Assembly: GCA_963555705.1 (NCBI GenBank)
Contig: OY743179.1
Location: 24,988,192 to 25,052,191, forward strand
Length of the DNA stretch: 64,000 nt
Direction: 5' to 3'
Source of the DNA: Ligustrum vulgare
Lineage: Eukaryota > Streptophyta > Magnoliopsida > Lamiales > Oleaceae
The position numbers and the translations under genes are program-made. Below the pieces are notes generated by a model. That model saw only the letters and a list, made by a program, of their open reading frames with translations. It was not told the DNA's origin and did not search any database. This document shows, one piece after another, positions 13,560 through 24,440 of this stretch (position 1 is the first letter of the stretch; the number at the start of each line of letters is the position of its first letter).

Positions 13560-15141
13560 GAATAGGAAAGTCGAGCAGGGTAATGATGAGGTTGTAGAGA
13601 TGCGGGAACAATTTGAGAGGTTGATGGCTCAGATGGAGAAATAGGGTTCAAAACGTGAACAACAACACCGTGATCAATCTCATAATGGTTCTTGGGTTAG
13701 GAGAGGTAATAGGCGTGAGGTTGGTATGGATGATGAGGGAATGGGTAGTGAAAGTGGTAGTATATCTTTGGTGAGAAGTTTGCGAAGGAGGGATAGAGGA
13801 GATGGGTATGAAAGGAGGTATGATAGGGAACATCGTAATTAGAGGTAGGCAAAAACCGACCGAACCCGCCCAACCCGAACCAGCCCGATCGGTTTGGGTT
13901 GGTTTTTCATGAAAATTGGGTTGGGTTCGGGTTTTTTTTTAAAAAATTTTAGTCGAGTTGGGTCGGGTTGCGGGTTGGATGAAAAACCCGACCCAACCCG
14001 ACCCAAATAAAAAAAAATCTGTTTTTTTTTTAAATGAAACTTAACTTATTTAAATATTGATTGAACATATTTTAATTTTATTAGCAAGTGTTCAATTTAT
14101 TGTATTTTGGGTTATTTAGTGTACATAATTGATTTGAATTAAAGATTGATTCATGAGTTTTTTTTTTTTCAATTTTTTTACTAATTGAGCTAATGCTCAA
14201 ACCGACTAGCCCGACCCAACCCGACCGAAATTTGGTGGGTTGGGTTGGGTTGATTTTTTATCAACCCAACCATAGTGGGTTGGGTTCGGGTTGGGAAAAA
14301 AATCGACCCAACCCAACCCACTCCCACCTCTAATCGTAATGTTAGGGGGCATCGTGGAGGTAGAGATGTTGAGGATGACGACCTTGGGAAAATTAAAATG
14401 AAAATACCATTGTTCCAGGGTATGAGTGATTCGGAGGCGTACCTGGATTTGGAAACAAAGGTTGAACGGCTTTTTGATTATCATAATTATTCTGAGAAGA
14501 AGAAGGTGAAATTAGCAGTGATTGAATTCATGGATTATGCAAATATTTGGTGGAATCAACTGGTGACGAGTAGGAGGAGGAACCTTGAGGGGCCGGTGGA
14601 GATTTGGGGTGAATTAAAGACAATAATGAGGAAGCGATTTGTGCCAACTCATTATTATAGAGATATTTATCAGAAGCTGCAGGGTCTGACTTAGGGGTTG
14701 AGGAGTGTAGATGATTATCATAAGGATATGGAGGTGGCGATGATTCGGGTCAATGTGGTGGAGGATAAGGAAGCAACCATGACTAGGTTTTTAAGTGGGT
14801 TGAACAAAGCTATTGCCAATATCATTGAGCTGCAACATTATGTGGAACTAGAGGACATGGGGCATATGGAAATGAAGGTGGAAAGACAACTAAGACGAAA
14901 GAGGACAATAAGACACTCACCGGGATCTTATCCTACATCACAACCGAAGCAGGAATACAATAATGACCATGTTCCAAAAGGAAATGAGGAACTTACAACG
15001 AAAGGTAAAAATATTTCTCATTCTCAACCTACTAGGGATATAAATATTAAGTGTTTTAAGTGCTTGGGTTATGGTCATATAGCATCCCAATGTGCAAATA
15101 AGAGGATAATGTTTTTACGTGATAATGGTGACATCAGTTAG
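13560..15141 (+). pseudogene. Gypsy gag polyprotein, broken by stops and by a hAT MITE
   Basis: The capsid precursor that coats retrotransposon RNA. The N-terminal part (to 13839) is rich in R, E and G. After the MITE it resumes at 14333 with KIKMKIPLFQGMSDSEAYL, then the gag core with IWWNQLV and RKRFVPTHYYRDIYQKLQ, typical of plant Ty3/Gypsy elements. The CCHC zinc knuckle CFKCLGYGHIASQC lies at 15052-15093. In-frame stops occur near 13642 and at 14692-14694, and the MITE interrupts the frame, so it is a pseudogene. Homology is by recall of the family pattern. Confidence 0.85.
13840..14332. mobile_element. hAT MITE, family with GGGTTGGG arrays (copy 1)
   Basis: Ends are TAGAGGTAGGC and CCCACCTCTA, short inverted repeats. 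ATCGTAAT at 13832-13839 is duplicated at 14333-14340, a perfect 8-bp TSD as expected for hAT. Both ends carry runs of CCCAACCC/GGGTTGGG, and the middle is AT-rich. A relative in opposite orientation is at 54001-54543, sharing the AT-rich core (words such as TTTTATTAGCAA). The insertion splits the gag gene of G1, so it is the youngest layer here. Confidence 0.9.
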
Positions 15142-15858
15142 GAGGATGAGTTTAAGGGGATGCCTAGATTACAGGATGCTGGGACTAGTAGTAGTGATGA
15201 GGAAGGGTTGACTTATACTGTTAAAGGTTCGCTTGTTAATCAGGGTGTCCTTATTATTAGAGTTAGGGTGGATGAAATCGATGAGTGAAGGGATAATCTA
15301 TCTCACACTAGATGCTTAGTGGGTTAAAAGGTTTGTGGTTTGGTGATTGATGGGGGGAGTTGTACTAATGTGGTTAGTACAATGTTAGTTCAAAAGTTGG
15401 GCTTGAGTTTGATGAAACACCCTAGGCCTTATAAATTATAATGGCTGGTTGAGTCGGGTGAAATTAAAGTGAACAAGCAGGTTTTGGTGGTTTTTTCGAT
15501 TGGTGGGTATAGGGATGAAGTCGTTTGTGATGTAATGCCTATGCATGTTGGCCATATTTTGTTGGGGAGGCCATGGAAACATGATAGGAGGGTAGTGCAC
15601 GATGGGTTTAATAATCAATATTCCTTTATGAAGGGTCAGAAGAAAATTACCCTTGTGCCTTTATCCCCTAAGGATGCCCGAGAAGATCAATTGAAAATCA
15701 AATGTGAGTTTGAGAAAAAAAATAAGAGTGTTGAGGTCACGATCTTAGAAAAAGGAGAGAGTGTGAAATTTGAAAATAAGAGAGTTGAGGCCCTGACCTC
15801 AGTAAAAAGAGAGCTTGAGTGCAAAAAGAAAAAGAAAAGAGAGTCCACTCCTAAATGA
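15142..15858 (+). pseudogene. Gypsy aspartic protease remnant
   Basis: Retroviral-type protease that cuts Gag-Pol. After a linker, VIDGGSCTNVVS shows the plant Gypsy active-site region, where DGGS stands for the usual DTG/DSG-like loop. It continues with VCDVMPMHVGHILLGRPWKHD, the conserved ILLGRPW flap/strand segment, and a lysine/glutamate-rich tail. Stops occur at about 15286 and 15325 and before 15440. No reverse transcriptase follows, so pol ends here by deletion. Confidence 0.8.
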
Positions 15859-16116
15859 TTTTTTTCGCACAAAGGTTAATGTACAAGGATTCTTGCCTTG
15901 CACTTAACCATTCTAACAAACCCCTCCCCAGCTCTATAAAATCTGTTTTGTCGATGCCAAAATCAAACCATGATCCTAAACAAGGAAGAAATTCATCAGC
16001 ACAAAGGAGTTGCCCAAAAGGCATAAGCATGATTGTCGAACCAACAAACACATGAGTTGTAAGAGGATTGGACCAGTTCCAGATTCGAGTTCTAATCCTT
16101 TTCAAGAGAGGGGGAA

Positions 16117-16849
16117 TGATGTGATCCGAAGTAGGCGTCGAAAGAGGAAATTGAGCCATTGGCATTACGACAGTGATTTACGTGAGAAATGGAGCAAGTT
16201 CCGTGTTGGGCCCGAACCAAGAATCAAACCGGGTCATGTTGTTTCAAAAGGAAGAAAAAAGTTGCAGTCGGGACTACCACGTGATCGCGTGGTGAAGAGG
16301 ATCGCCCGATGGCATCAAAATTCAACCAAAGAGTTTCAAGCGTCTCCACGCGATCGCGGCAAGATGGCCTACACGATCACGCGGTTAATCTGAGACTAGA
16401 TTTTCGCGAGTTTTTTATTTAATTCCGTTTTTTAATTATTGTTTCCATAGTTTAGGGCCCATTAGTGGCTAAACCTAGTTTTAAGTCATTTTTCATTATA
16501 TTATTGACAATTTCATTATTGTAAAACAGTTTTGAGTTTATTGATATTGTTGAGAGAGGATTCTCTTGTTGAAATGTTGAGTTATTTCCTTTTGTTTAGA
16601 ACTTATCAAAGATTAAATCTTTATGACGTTCACCTCGGACTTATCGAGGAATTAAGCAATCCTTGTGGTGTTCAACAATTCTCGTTCTTTCCTTTGCATC
16701 GTCAATTTCTTGCATTGTGAGGTTTAGGTTGGAATCCTATCGTCTACTTTAATTATTGTTTCTTGTGTTTAATCTGATTTAGATCTTCCCTAAGTTTTAA
16801 TTTTAGTTATTCCGTGTTTTCGTCGTGTTCCCCAATTGGGATCGCGTCA
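16117..16849 (+). repeat. 3' LTR of G1
   Basis: 733-bp partner of 12545-13280, preceded by the purine tract AGAGAGGGGGAA at about 16106-16116 and followed by the CTAAT TSD. Confidence 0.9.
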
Positions 16850-17113
16850 CTAATACCATATTTTACCTTGTTGGTTCTAAATTTGCTAAGTTGAACAATC
16901 ATTTCAAGTATCATTGAGGATATAAACCAAATATAAATCCATGTAAATTATTCCCAATCAATTATCAATTAGCAAATTTAGGTAGTCCCACAATTTAATA
17001 AAGTGTAACAAGTAATCACTCACTTGATTGACAGTACTTCAAATACGACTTGACAGATATGTGCTCTAGACAGTCTACAGAATCTTAAAAACCAAATGCT
17101 CCGATACCATTCT

Positions 17114-19504
17114 TGTGACGACACCGACATTACGTGAATATTTTTAGCCAGTGACATAAATGACTTTACATAACTAAGTTTTCAAAATAAAACTCATTTC
17201 TTTAAAAAAAAAAAAAAAAATAGAGATGACAAAGTCCTTTAAAAATGAACGATTTTGATTTCTGAAATAAAAGATCTTGAGTTTAAAATATTTTAGATAA
17301 TAATAAAATAGAGAGTTCAATGAAATATGTGGCATTTCAAATATAATAATTCTTATTCGATGGTGTATTCGCAACTCACAGGTAATCACATTGCGCAACA
17401 CTATCCATCTCGTCATATGAATAACCATGCCAATATTTTTATTTCTATAACTACTTGAAAAGTTAAAATACATGGAATGATCAAAAATATGCCCAATGAG
17501 CAGAATATGGTGTACATGTGTTATTATAAATTGAAATATAATTCAGCAAGATGAGTAGTCGATGCACATGCATGTTCTTTTTAAAAACCATGCTTCCAGA
17601 GCCCGATTAAATTAACTCTTCTACCCCAAAGCACTTTACATTTTCATAAATCGGATATTGATAAAATGGCCATAACACATTAGATTACATATGACTATTT
17701 CATCCTCAAGGGCTTCTATATCACTATCATCTTTCAGCTTATTCGACTCTAACAAGGCTACTACATATCCACAAGTTGTTTGTTGGTACCTTGGAGTCGA
17801 AAGGTCCTCGCGACCATCATCAATATACATCAGATCACATATGACTATTTCATCATCTAAAACTTCTACATCATTGTCATCTTTCACATTTTTCAACTCC
17901 AACAAGGCTACTATATCTCCACAAGTTGTTCGTCGGTACCTTGGAGTCCCAAAGCCCTCATGATACACATTGATATCACAACAACACATTGATTACTGAG
18001 TGGGCTAGAGTTCAAATCTATAATCATCATACACAAAAACTTTCTTTTATCATAAACCTTCCTTTATGATTCATCGTCCATCAAATGTCATTGTATTCAA
18101 AACATGTTAACACAATATATCATATATAAGGGTATCTCGAATACTAGTTTAAAATGAATTACGTAATTCATATAAACATATCCTACTCACGGCTAATGGA
18201 TCAACAAACACATGAATGGTTTCTAGAATTGATTCCTACTGAAATGGGTACCTTTCAACTATCTTCAGGTAGAGTGCGTGGATAAATAAGTACATAACTC
18301 GTAGTGCATAAATCTCCATGAGTTTTATAACATATCATCGGAAAGAACATCAAATCTAGAGTTCAACTAACTTTATGGATTGCAAATTAGAGTTAAAGAA
18401 CAAAAGTTATAGTTGAATCAAAGTTAGGCTACCAAACTGTCTTTTTTGTGTCGACACAACTATTTTGGTGTCGACACCAAAGTGTTCGAGAGTCATTTTT
18501 TCATGGTTTTGAGCCCAAGTGTCGACACAAAACTAGTAGATGTCATCATAAACGTACTTTCAGAATCTGAAACTTCATTTTCATGATTGCTTTAATCCAA
18601 ACTCATTTGTTTTAATAAAAGACTTTGAGGAAACACGTTTGGTGATAAAAAGGAAGACTTGTAACGGATTCAAAACAAGATTTTGACATAATTTTCTTAT
18701 CGAGGCTTTTGGAAGGAAGAAGCTATTTATCTCTTACGTTTTCTTGAAAGTTTTCGGTGTCTGGTTGTGTTTTGAAATCATTAAGTATTTATAGGCAATC
18801 ATGGCTGCACTAAACGGAATAATTCACACCCACATGAGATTTTAACCTTATTCACTAGGTTAAGTTATGACTTGGTCCATATCTTTGAAAGCTGAAGGTG
18901 GTGATTTTTCAACATGCAAGTAGGAGGTCTAAAACAGGAATAGGTGATGAGTAATACAAGCTAAAAGTGCAGCCGTGGGAGTCTAGTGACACCTCATGTT
19001 TCAATTTCAAGAAGCAATCTTTTGAGCTCATATGAGATAGAAAATGAGGTTGAAATATTGGGCTGATAATACCATTTCAAAGTACTCATGGCATACTTTC
19101 ATGTGCAATTTACCAAGTAAGAAATGGTTAACCTAGGAGGAAGTTATGACTTGCCGAAATAAGTCAATCAAAACTTTTTCTTAACCGTTTGATAAGGTAT
19201 TAACTTTAAAAACTTATAGGGGACTATGCCGATCGAACTTAAAAACAGATTTCACAATCTCAATGATCATTTCGAGAACTTATCCATGCATATATCGTAT
19301 GTCTTCAACGGATGTCGAAAGTGATCAAACGAGTCTCCTAAAGAGACGCATTTGAAGTTTTAAATCCGTTTTTTGTAACTTTTCATTTAATTAAAAATTT
19401 CATTTTTCTTTCTTTAAATTTCATAATAATTAAATAAATTCTAAAAATAACTTATTACGTCATAATGATCAATTAAGGACGTCATAATTCTTTGAAACGT
19501 TACA
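17114..19504 (-). repeat. 5' LTR of the outer element
   Basis: 2391-bp partner of 9517-11834. On the minus strand it begins TGTAACGTTTC and ends GTCGTCACA. The Met-type primer site lies directly beyond the end (17099-17110). The roughly 150-bp internal duplication is at 17687-17985. Confidence 0.85.
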
Positions 19505-19509
19505 TGTAC

Positions 19510-20658
19510 TGTCAATTTTCTTTCTATTAATCCAATGCAATTGATACATTCAAATTATATAATATCAATGATCGTCTTCCATTACAAAAGATCATATACA
19601 GAAATGTTCAATGTGTGCCATGTCGAGCCAAGAAATTGAGCAATTCTGTTGTAGGAGAAAATCGTTGTTGATTCAAAATATGAATGTTTTAACATTCATC
19701 CATCACAAAGCATGTCATGTCTTAATATAATTAAGCATGATTATAACTACTTATACAGATCGTGTAATTGCAGGAACCATAAATTACAAACCATGTAATA
19801 CAAAAATAGATGCAATTTCTCTTTTAATTTTTTAATTTTTCTGTTTTCTCATGGTAGTTCAAGGCTCATTTTTTTTTTTTTTTAAATAACTAATTCATTC
19901 TCTCTCATAAAAGTATGTATGTATGTATGTATGTACGTGTGTGTGTGTAGAAATGTTGTGATATTACCAATTGAATGTTACACCTTCATTACAATAGTGT
20001 AATCCTCAAAATTTTCCTATTTACAAACAAAGAATTTGTTATTTTTTACATAAAATATATGATTTAAAAATTATTTAAAAATTATTTATGGGTAAAAATT
20101 AGTTCGAGAAAATGTGTAGTTTATAATAACAAGTTTACCTAAATCATAAAAAATTAAGAATAAAAAAAAAAAATGGCATTTTTTGGAAACCTAAATGGGA
20201 TCCTAAAAACTAGCTTGATTCGAGATTGTATTGACTAGTTTCTGTCCGTTATATATGCACGTATTTTGATAGAAAAAATTTATTATGGATTAACAAAAAC
20301 AATCATATAAACGTCATTCTCATTCTCAAGATCATTGATATGATTATATTTTAATTTTTTATAGAATCTTTCATTATCTTAAAGAAAATAGTAGAATAAA
20401 TATCACAGTATGAATAACAATATAGAAGAAAAAAGAGTTATCCGTTTGTTAATTTTGTTTTTTAATTTTTTAAAATAAGATTGTGATGTTTTCGAGATAA
20501 AATATATGACTAAAAAGTAATTTTAAAAAATCTATGTAATTAAAAAGTAATTGAAGAAATGTGTTATTTGAAAACATATTTAAAAACAAGTTTAATGATA
20601 CAATATTTTGCCATGTGGTAACACAACGTCCTCAAAAGTTTGAACAGCAAATGTTGTT
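19510..20658. other. AT-rich intergenic, no gene
   Basis: There are no coding features. A (TATG)n/(GT)n microsatellite lies at 19912-19948 and a T run at 19870-19883. 20440-20590 resembles the AT-rich MITE-like sequence near 56640-56780 (words such as TTTTCGAG and ATATGTGATT-like), but no termini were defined. Confidence 0.6.
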
Positions 20659-20979
20659 TTCTCAATTGGGTAAACAGTACAAATTAATGGTCCACAACGT
20701 TTGAGTTTCTTACGAAAATAGTCCCCGACGTTTAGAATTTGGCATTTATACCATCAGATTCATCAAACGTTGCGAAAATGGTCCTTGCTGTTATATTTTG
20801 TTGATTCTGGCCATTAATTGCACTATTTGACCTTATTTTTCATATTTTCGTAAGGGCATTTATGTCTTTATCTATTTTTTCACATATTTTACATCAAATT
20901 GAAATGTTGTATGCAGACAACGTCCCTGAAATGAAAAAGTTTTGACGTATTAAGTCCCTAACCACTACAACAAAAAAGG

Positions 20980-21390
20980 ACTTTTGCAACACTTGAATTG
21001 CAACATTCGACAGTTGAATGTTGCTAAAGAGACATATCGCAACATTTTAAGAAGTGAATGTTGCGATTGGTGTTAACAATTGAGCTTTAGCAACATTTGT
21101 CAAGTGAATGTTGCAAAATAGACTCATTTGCAACATTTATTGAATGTTGCAAAACAGTTCAACATTTTGCAACGTTTTTTAAACGTTGCAAAAGGGGTAC
21201 TTTTTGCAACGTTTAAAAAACGTTGCAAAAGGTACCCCTTTCGCAACATTTAAAAAACGTCGCAAAAAGTACCCCTTTTGCAACGTTTTTTAAAACGTTG
21301 CAAAATGGGTACTTTTGCATCGTTTAGCAAGTGTTGCGAAAGGGTACTCATTTGCAACATTTTTAAAACGTTGCAATAGCTTAGTTTCAA
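20980..21390. repeat. Left subterminal repeats of the CACTA element
   Basis: Repeated CAACATTY / TTGCAACGTTT words in both orientations. They mirror the right subterminal block and are probable transposase binding sites by analogy with En/Spm. Confidence 0.85.
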
Positions 21391-21418
21391 GGCTAGATTT
21401 CACATTATCTAAAGTTGG

Positions 21419-21830
21419 GTGACTAAATTGCAATTATCACAAAACTTAAAACCTAAACCTACCCATCAAAATCGACCGACCCTCACTCTCACTCTCAACC
21501 TCGCCTCTCTGCTCTGTCTCGACTTCATCCTTCCATCGTTCTCCTCTCTCTCGGCCACCACTCACACTCGTTCTCAGCAAACCTCCAGCAAACACTCCAA
21601 CCTCGCAGCCACTGCCGACTCCTTATCTGCTTGCAGCCACCGTCGGGCGCTGACTCTCTCCGCCTGCAGCCTGCGAGACTCCGTAGCCGAATCCTTCTCC
21701 GCCTGCAGCCATCACTTGCCTTCACTACCATGGCGCCGCCCCTAGTCACCTGCAAGCTGTCTTCACTGCCGCTGGACGTCGCCGGCATGGTCACCTGCAA
21801 AATACAACTCCAAATCTCCATCTAGGTTAG
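21419..21830. other. GC-rich genic-looking cargo in the CACTA element
   Basis: An open frame on the plus strand (21419-21745) and overlapping frames on both strands are rich in S, L, P and R. The CT-rich lead-in (CTCACTCTCACTCTCAACC) looks like a plant 5' leader with the start of a coding exon. I recognise no domain. The composition contrasts with the AT-rich surroundings, so capture from a host gene is plausible but the donor is unknown. A C run follows at about 21834-21851. Confidence 0.35.
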
Positions 21831-22041
21831 AATTCCCCCCCCCCCCCCCCAATCTCAATAGGAGTATTAATGTATTAATTATTATTATGATTTATATGTA
21901 TATGTATATGATGATTCAAATGAGTGACTGGGTTTTGGTATACTATTGTAGAGAATAAAGAATTACGAAAGATTTCATTTTTGTAGTTTTGCAGCATCAA
22001 TTTGAGAATGTAGATATTGGTGTAATCAGAAATTCCAAATT

Positions 22042-22370
22042 GAAGGTTTGAAAATGCTGTTTGAATTGGGGAAAGATTTTAGCTTTAAAATATTCATATT
22101 CAAATGAGCAAAGGGATTCAGATCTTGATTTGCCTTTCTACATTGAGGTTAATTCTTATTTAAGGGCTAAATCGAGTTTTCTTTGCTGAACAAATTATAA
22201 AATCATTTTTTCCTAACTGAAGATTTGAAAATGCTGATGGAATTGGGGAAAATGTTTTAATTTTAAAATATATCATGTTCAAATGAACAAAGGAATTCAG
22301 ATTTTACTTTGTTATTCTGCATTGAGATTAATACTTATTTGAGGGCTAAATTGAGTTTTCTCGAGTAGCA
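22042..22370. repeat. Tandem duplication, period about 177 bp, in the CACTA interior
   Basis: Unit 1 starts GAAGGTTTGAAAATGCT at 22042 and unit 2 GAAGATTTGAAAATGCT at 22219. Both contain GAATTGGGGAAA and end in GGGCTAAATYGAGTTTTCT. It lies directly upstream of the captured kinase exon and may come from that gene's intron. Confidence 0.85.
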
Positions 22371-22496
22371 TTTCAAAGTCAATATCCACTCTGTGGCAGC
22401 CTGTATTTTTTTTTTTTTATTTGGGAATTTTTTAGATGATATGTATCTCTAATTTTGAATTTTGAATATTGAATTATTTTGCTTTTCTTTATACAG

Positions 22497-22596
22497 TTGT
22501 AGCATTGATGGCAATAAAGAGTGATTTACATGATCCGTTTGAAGTTCTGGAAATTTTGTAATGTTTGATTGGGAACCTCACTAACTTGCAGTCTGT
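22497..22596 (+). pseudogene. Captured, shortened exon of a NIK-type LRR receptor kinase
   Basis: After a good acceptor (TTTCTTTATACAG) the sequence reads ALMAIKSDLHDPFEVLE, and after a gap IGNLTNLQSV, then a donor GTAAGT. In NIK/SERK-type LRR receptor kinases the first fits the start of the N-terminal LRR cap domain and the second the first leucine-rich repeat, with an intron just after the NLTNLQ-V segment. The part between them, which should hold the cysteine pair and the first part of the repeat, is deleted and replaced by a stop (TTG-TAA). It cannot encode a receptor. Splice sites being kept shows capture from genomic DNA, not from mRNA. Confidence 0.7.
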
Positions 22597-22716
22597 GTAA
22601 GTTTTGTAATGTTATTTTTTGCCAGCTTTAGCCTTTAATTTTATAGAACCAGATTATATGATTAAGGTTTTCACATACCTGTAGGTTGCAAATTAAAACA
22701 ATGACGTTTTTGGGTT

Positions 22717-23340
22717 TTAATTTGGATTTTGATTTTGAGTTGAGATTGAAGTTGGGTTGGTCGTGATTTTGGTGGTGCTGGAGGCGGATGAAAATGGTGA
22801 TTGGCCGGTTTGGAGTTCAGCCTGGCAGGGGTGGTGACGGTGAAGGGGGCTGGTGATGCTTGATGTTGGTTTACTGGGGAGGTGGTGATGAATAAAATAG
22901 GTAGGAAAAGAAAAAGAAAAAGAAAAAGAAAACACAACATGCTGGAAAGTGCAAAGTGATGGAGAAAAGGGCTGGAAAGTGAAAGCACCACATGGGCAAC
23001 TGATGATGGAGAGACAGAGAAGTGTGGGAGAGAAAGAAAAAGAAAACGGGACTGATACATATACACAAACCAGAGCAGGCAGAAGGGGAGAGTTCATTGG
23101 CTGATGCATTCTGGACTGCTGCTGCTGTAAACAAGGCTGAAAAGTTGTTGCTGCTATAGGTGCTGCTGCTTGTTTAACTGCTGCTGAGAAGGGAGCTGTC
23201 TTCTTCCAGAACCTGGTAGGAAGCAACCGGGTGGAGATACATATACATTGTTGCAGGCTGGTGATGACAAGGAAACTGGAGCTGCTACTGGACTGCAATG
23301 AGGCTGGGTTGCGGCTGGACGCAATCAATCGGCGATGCAA
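22717..23340 (-). other. Purine-rich low-complexity cargo with a long chance frame
   Basis: A 207-codon minus-strand open frame is dominated by S, F, P and Q because the plus strand is GAAAAAGAAAAAG-rich. No domain is recognisable. It may be a captured 5' leader, but the frame itself is probably fortuitous. Confidence 0.25.
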
Positions 23341-23873
23341 ATTCGAATTCTTCCATTCAAAATCCGGGTTTTAATTTTAATGTTTATTGTTATTTTTATT
23401 TTTAAACACATGAATAGCTAAATTTAACGTGTTGGGATGATTGATGGAATTTAACCTAGTTTGGATTAATTTTAATATTTGCTATTTGATTAAATGTTTA
23501 TTTCATGTGTATTTGTTATTGAGATTATTCCATGTGTTTGATTGATCACCAAATATATGTTATGTGAAGTGCATGATAATCGTGAGATATTGTGCATTTT
23601 AGACCAAATGACAAATGCTCTAGGTTCTTGTTAAGGATAGAGATATACCTTAAACCCTATATGATCCATTGAGCTATTTTCACAAAGAGTTAATGCAATT
23701 GATTGGATTTTTTATTTTGTATTGTGAATTTATTAGACATTAACAAGACTTTATTTTGTATGGATTTGAAAATTCATAATGTATTTACTTTTGTTTTTTA
23801 TTTAAAGTACCATTTTAATGAATTAATTACAAAAATTTGGGTTTTATAAATAATTTGTTCAATAATATTTTTT

Positions 23874-23908
<35 letters not shown>

Positions 23909-23911
23909 ACG

Positions 23912-24440
23912 TTAAAAAATGTTGCAAAAGGGTCTACGGAAACACTCAATAAATGTTGCAAAAGGTTGGGTTAATAGTTTTTGCAACACTTTAAAAACGT
24001 TGCAAAAGGGTTTACGGCAATACTCAAAAAACGTTGCAAAAAGGTTTACCGCAACACTTAATAAATGTTGCAAAAGGGTCCACGGCAATACTTAAAAAAC
24101 GTTGCAAAATGGTCTACCACAACACTTAATAAATGTTGCGAAAGGATCTACGGAAACACTTAAAAAACGTTGCAAAAGGGTCTACCGCAACACTTAATAA
24201 ACGTTGCAAAAGGGTCTACGGCAACACTTAAAAAACGTTGCAAAAGGGTCTACCGCAACACTTAAACTTAATAAACGTTGCATAAGATTCTACCGCAACA
24301 CTTAATAAACGTTGCAAAATGTCTTTTGCAACGTTCAAAAAACCTTGCAAAAAGTTTTTTCTCTACGGCAACACTGCGATTTGCAACACTTGCCAAACAT
24401 TGCAAAAACCTTTTGGCAACATTTTTTGAGTGTTGCAAAA
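23912..24440. repeat. Right subterminal repeat array of the CACTA element
   Basis: About fifteen units of roughly 30-33 bp with the core AAACGTTGCAAAAGGG, alternating with CTACCGCAACACTTAATA. Spacers are short and variable in sequence but not unique, which separates it from a CRISPR array. It is preceded by an AT microsatellite at 23877-23906. Confidence 0.9.

Larger units (their letters stand above)
12545..16849 (+). mobile_element. Defective Ty3/Gypsy retrotransposon G1 (gag and protease only)
   Basis: LTRs at 12545-13280 and 16117-16849 start TGATGTGATCCGAAGTAG and end GATCGCGTCA. The primer site TGGTATCAGAG is at 13283-13293, matching initiator-Met tRNA. The purine tract AGAGAGGGGGAA lies just before the 3' LTR. 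CTAAT at 12540-12544 and 16850-16854 is a perfect TSD. The 2.8-kb interior holds gag, a zinc knuckle and an aspartic protease remnant. Reverse transcriptase, RNase H and integrase are absent: protease passes into about 250 bp of tail and then the purine tract. Its layout is like elements called TR-GAG in plants. It sits inside the outer LTR element and is itself interrupted by a hAT MITE. Confidence 0.9.
9517..19504 (-). mobile_element. Large non-autonomous LTR retrotransposon (outermost of a three-level nest)
   Basis: Two direct repeats of about 2.3-2.4 kb (9517-11834 and 17114-19504) flank the element. On the minus strand the LTR starts TGTAACG and ends GTCGTCACA. Just inside the 5' LTR is TGGTATCGGAGC (17099-17110 on the complement), close to the initiator-Met primer site. 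Just before the 3' LTR is a purine tract read as AAGGGGG on the minus strand (about 11837-11848). TGTAC occurs on both sides (9512-9516 and 19505-19509), a perfect TSD. Removing the nested element leaves less than 1 kb of internal sequence with no gag or pol, so it must have moved in trans. The LTRs differ visibly, so it is old. Confidence 0.85.

Noticed and set aside
22717..23340. 207-codon minus-strand open frame
   Set aside because: Its residues follow the GAAAAAG-type low-complexity DNA, it has no domain, and it lies inside a CACTA transposon.
23912..24440. Regular short repeats resembling a CRISPR array
   Set aside because: Spacers are not unique, there are no cas genes, and the location at a CACTA end explains them as transposase binding repeats.
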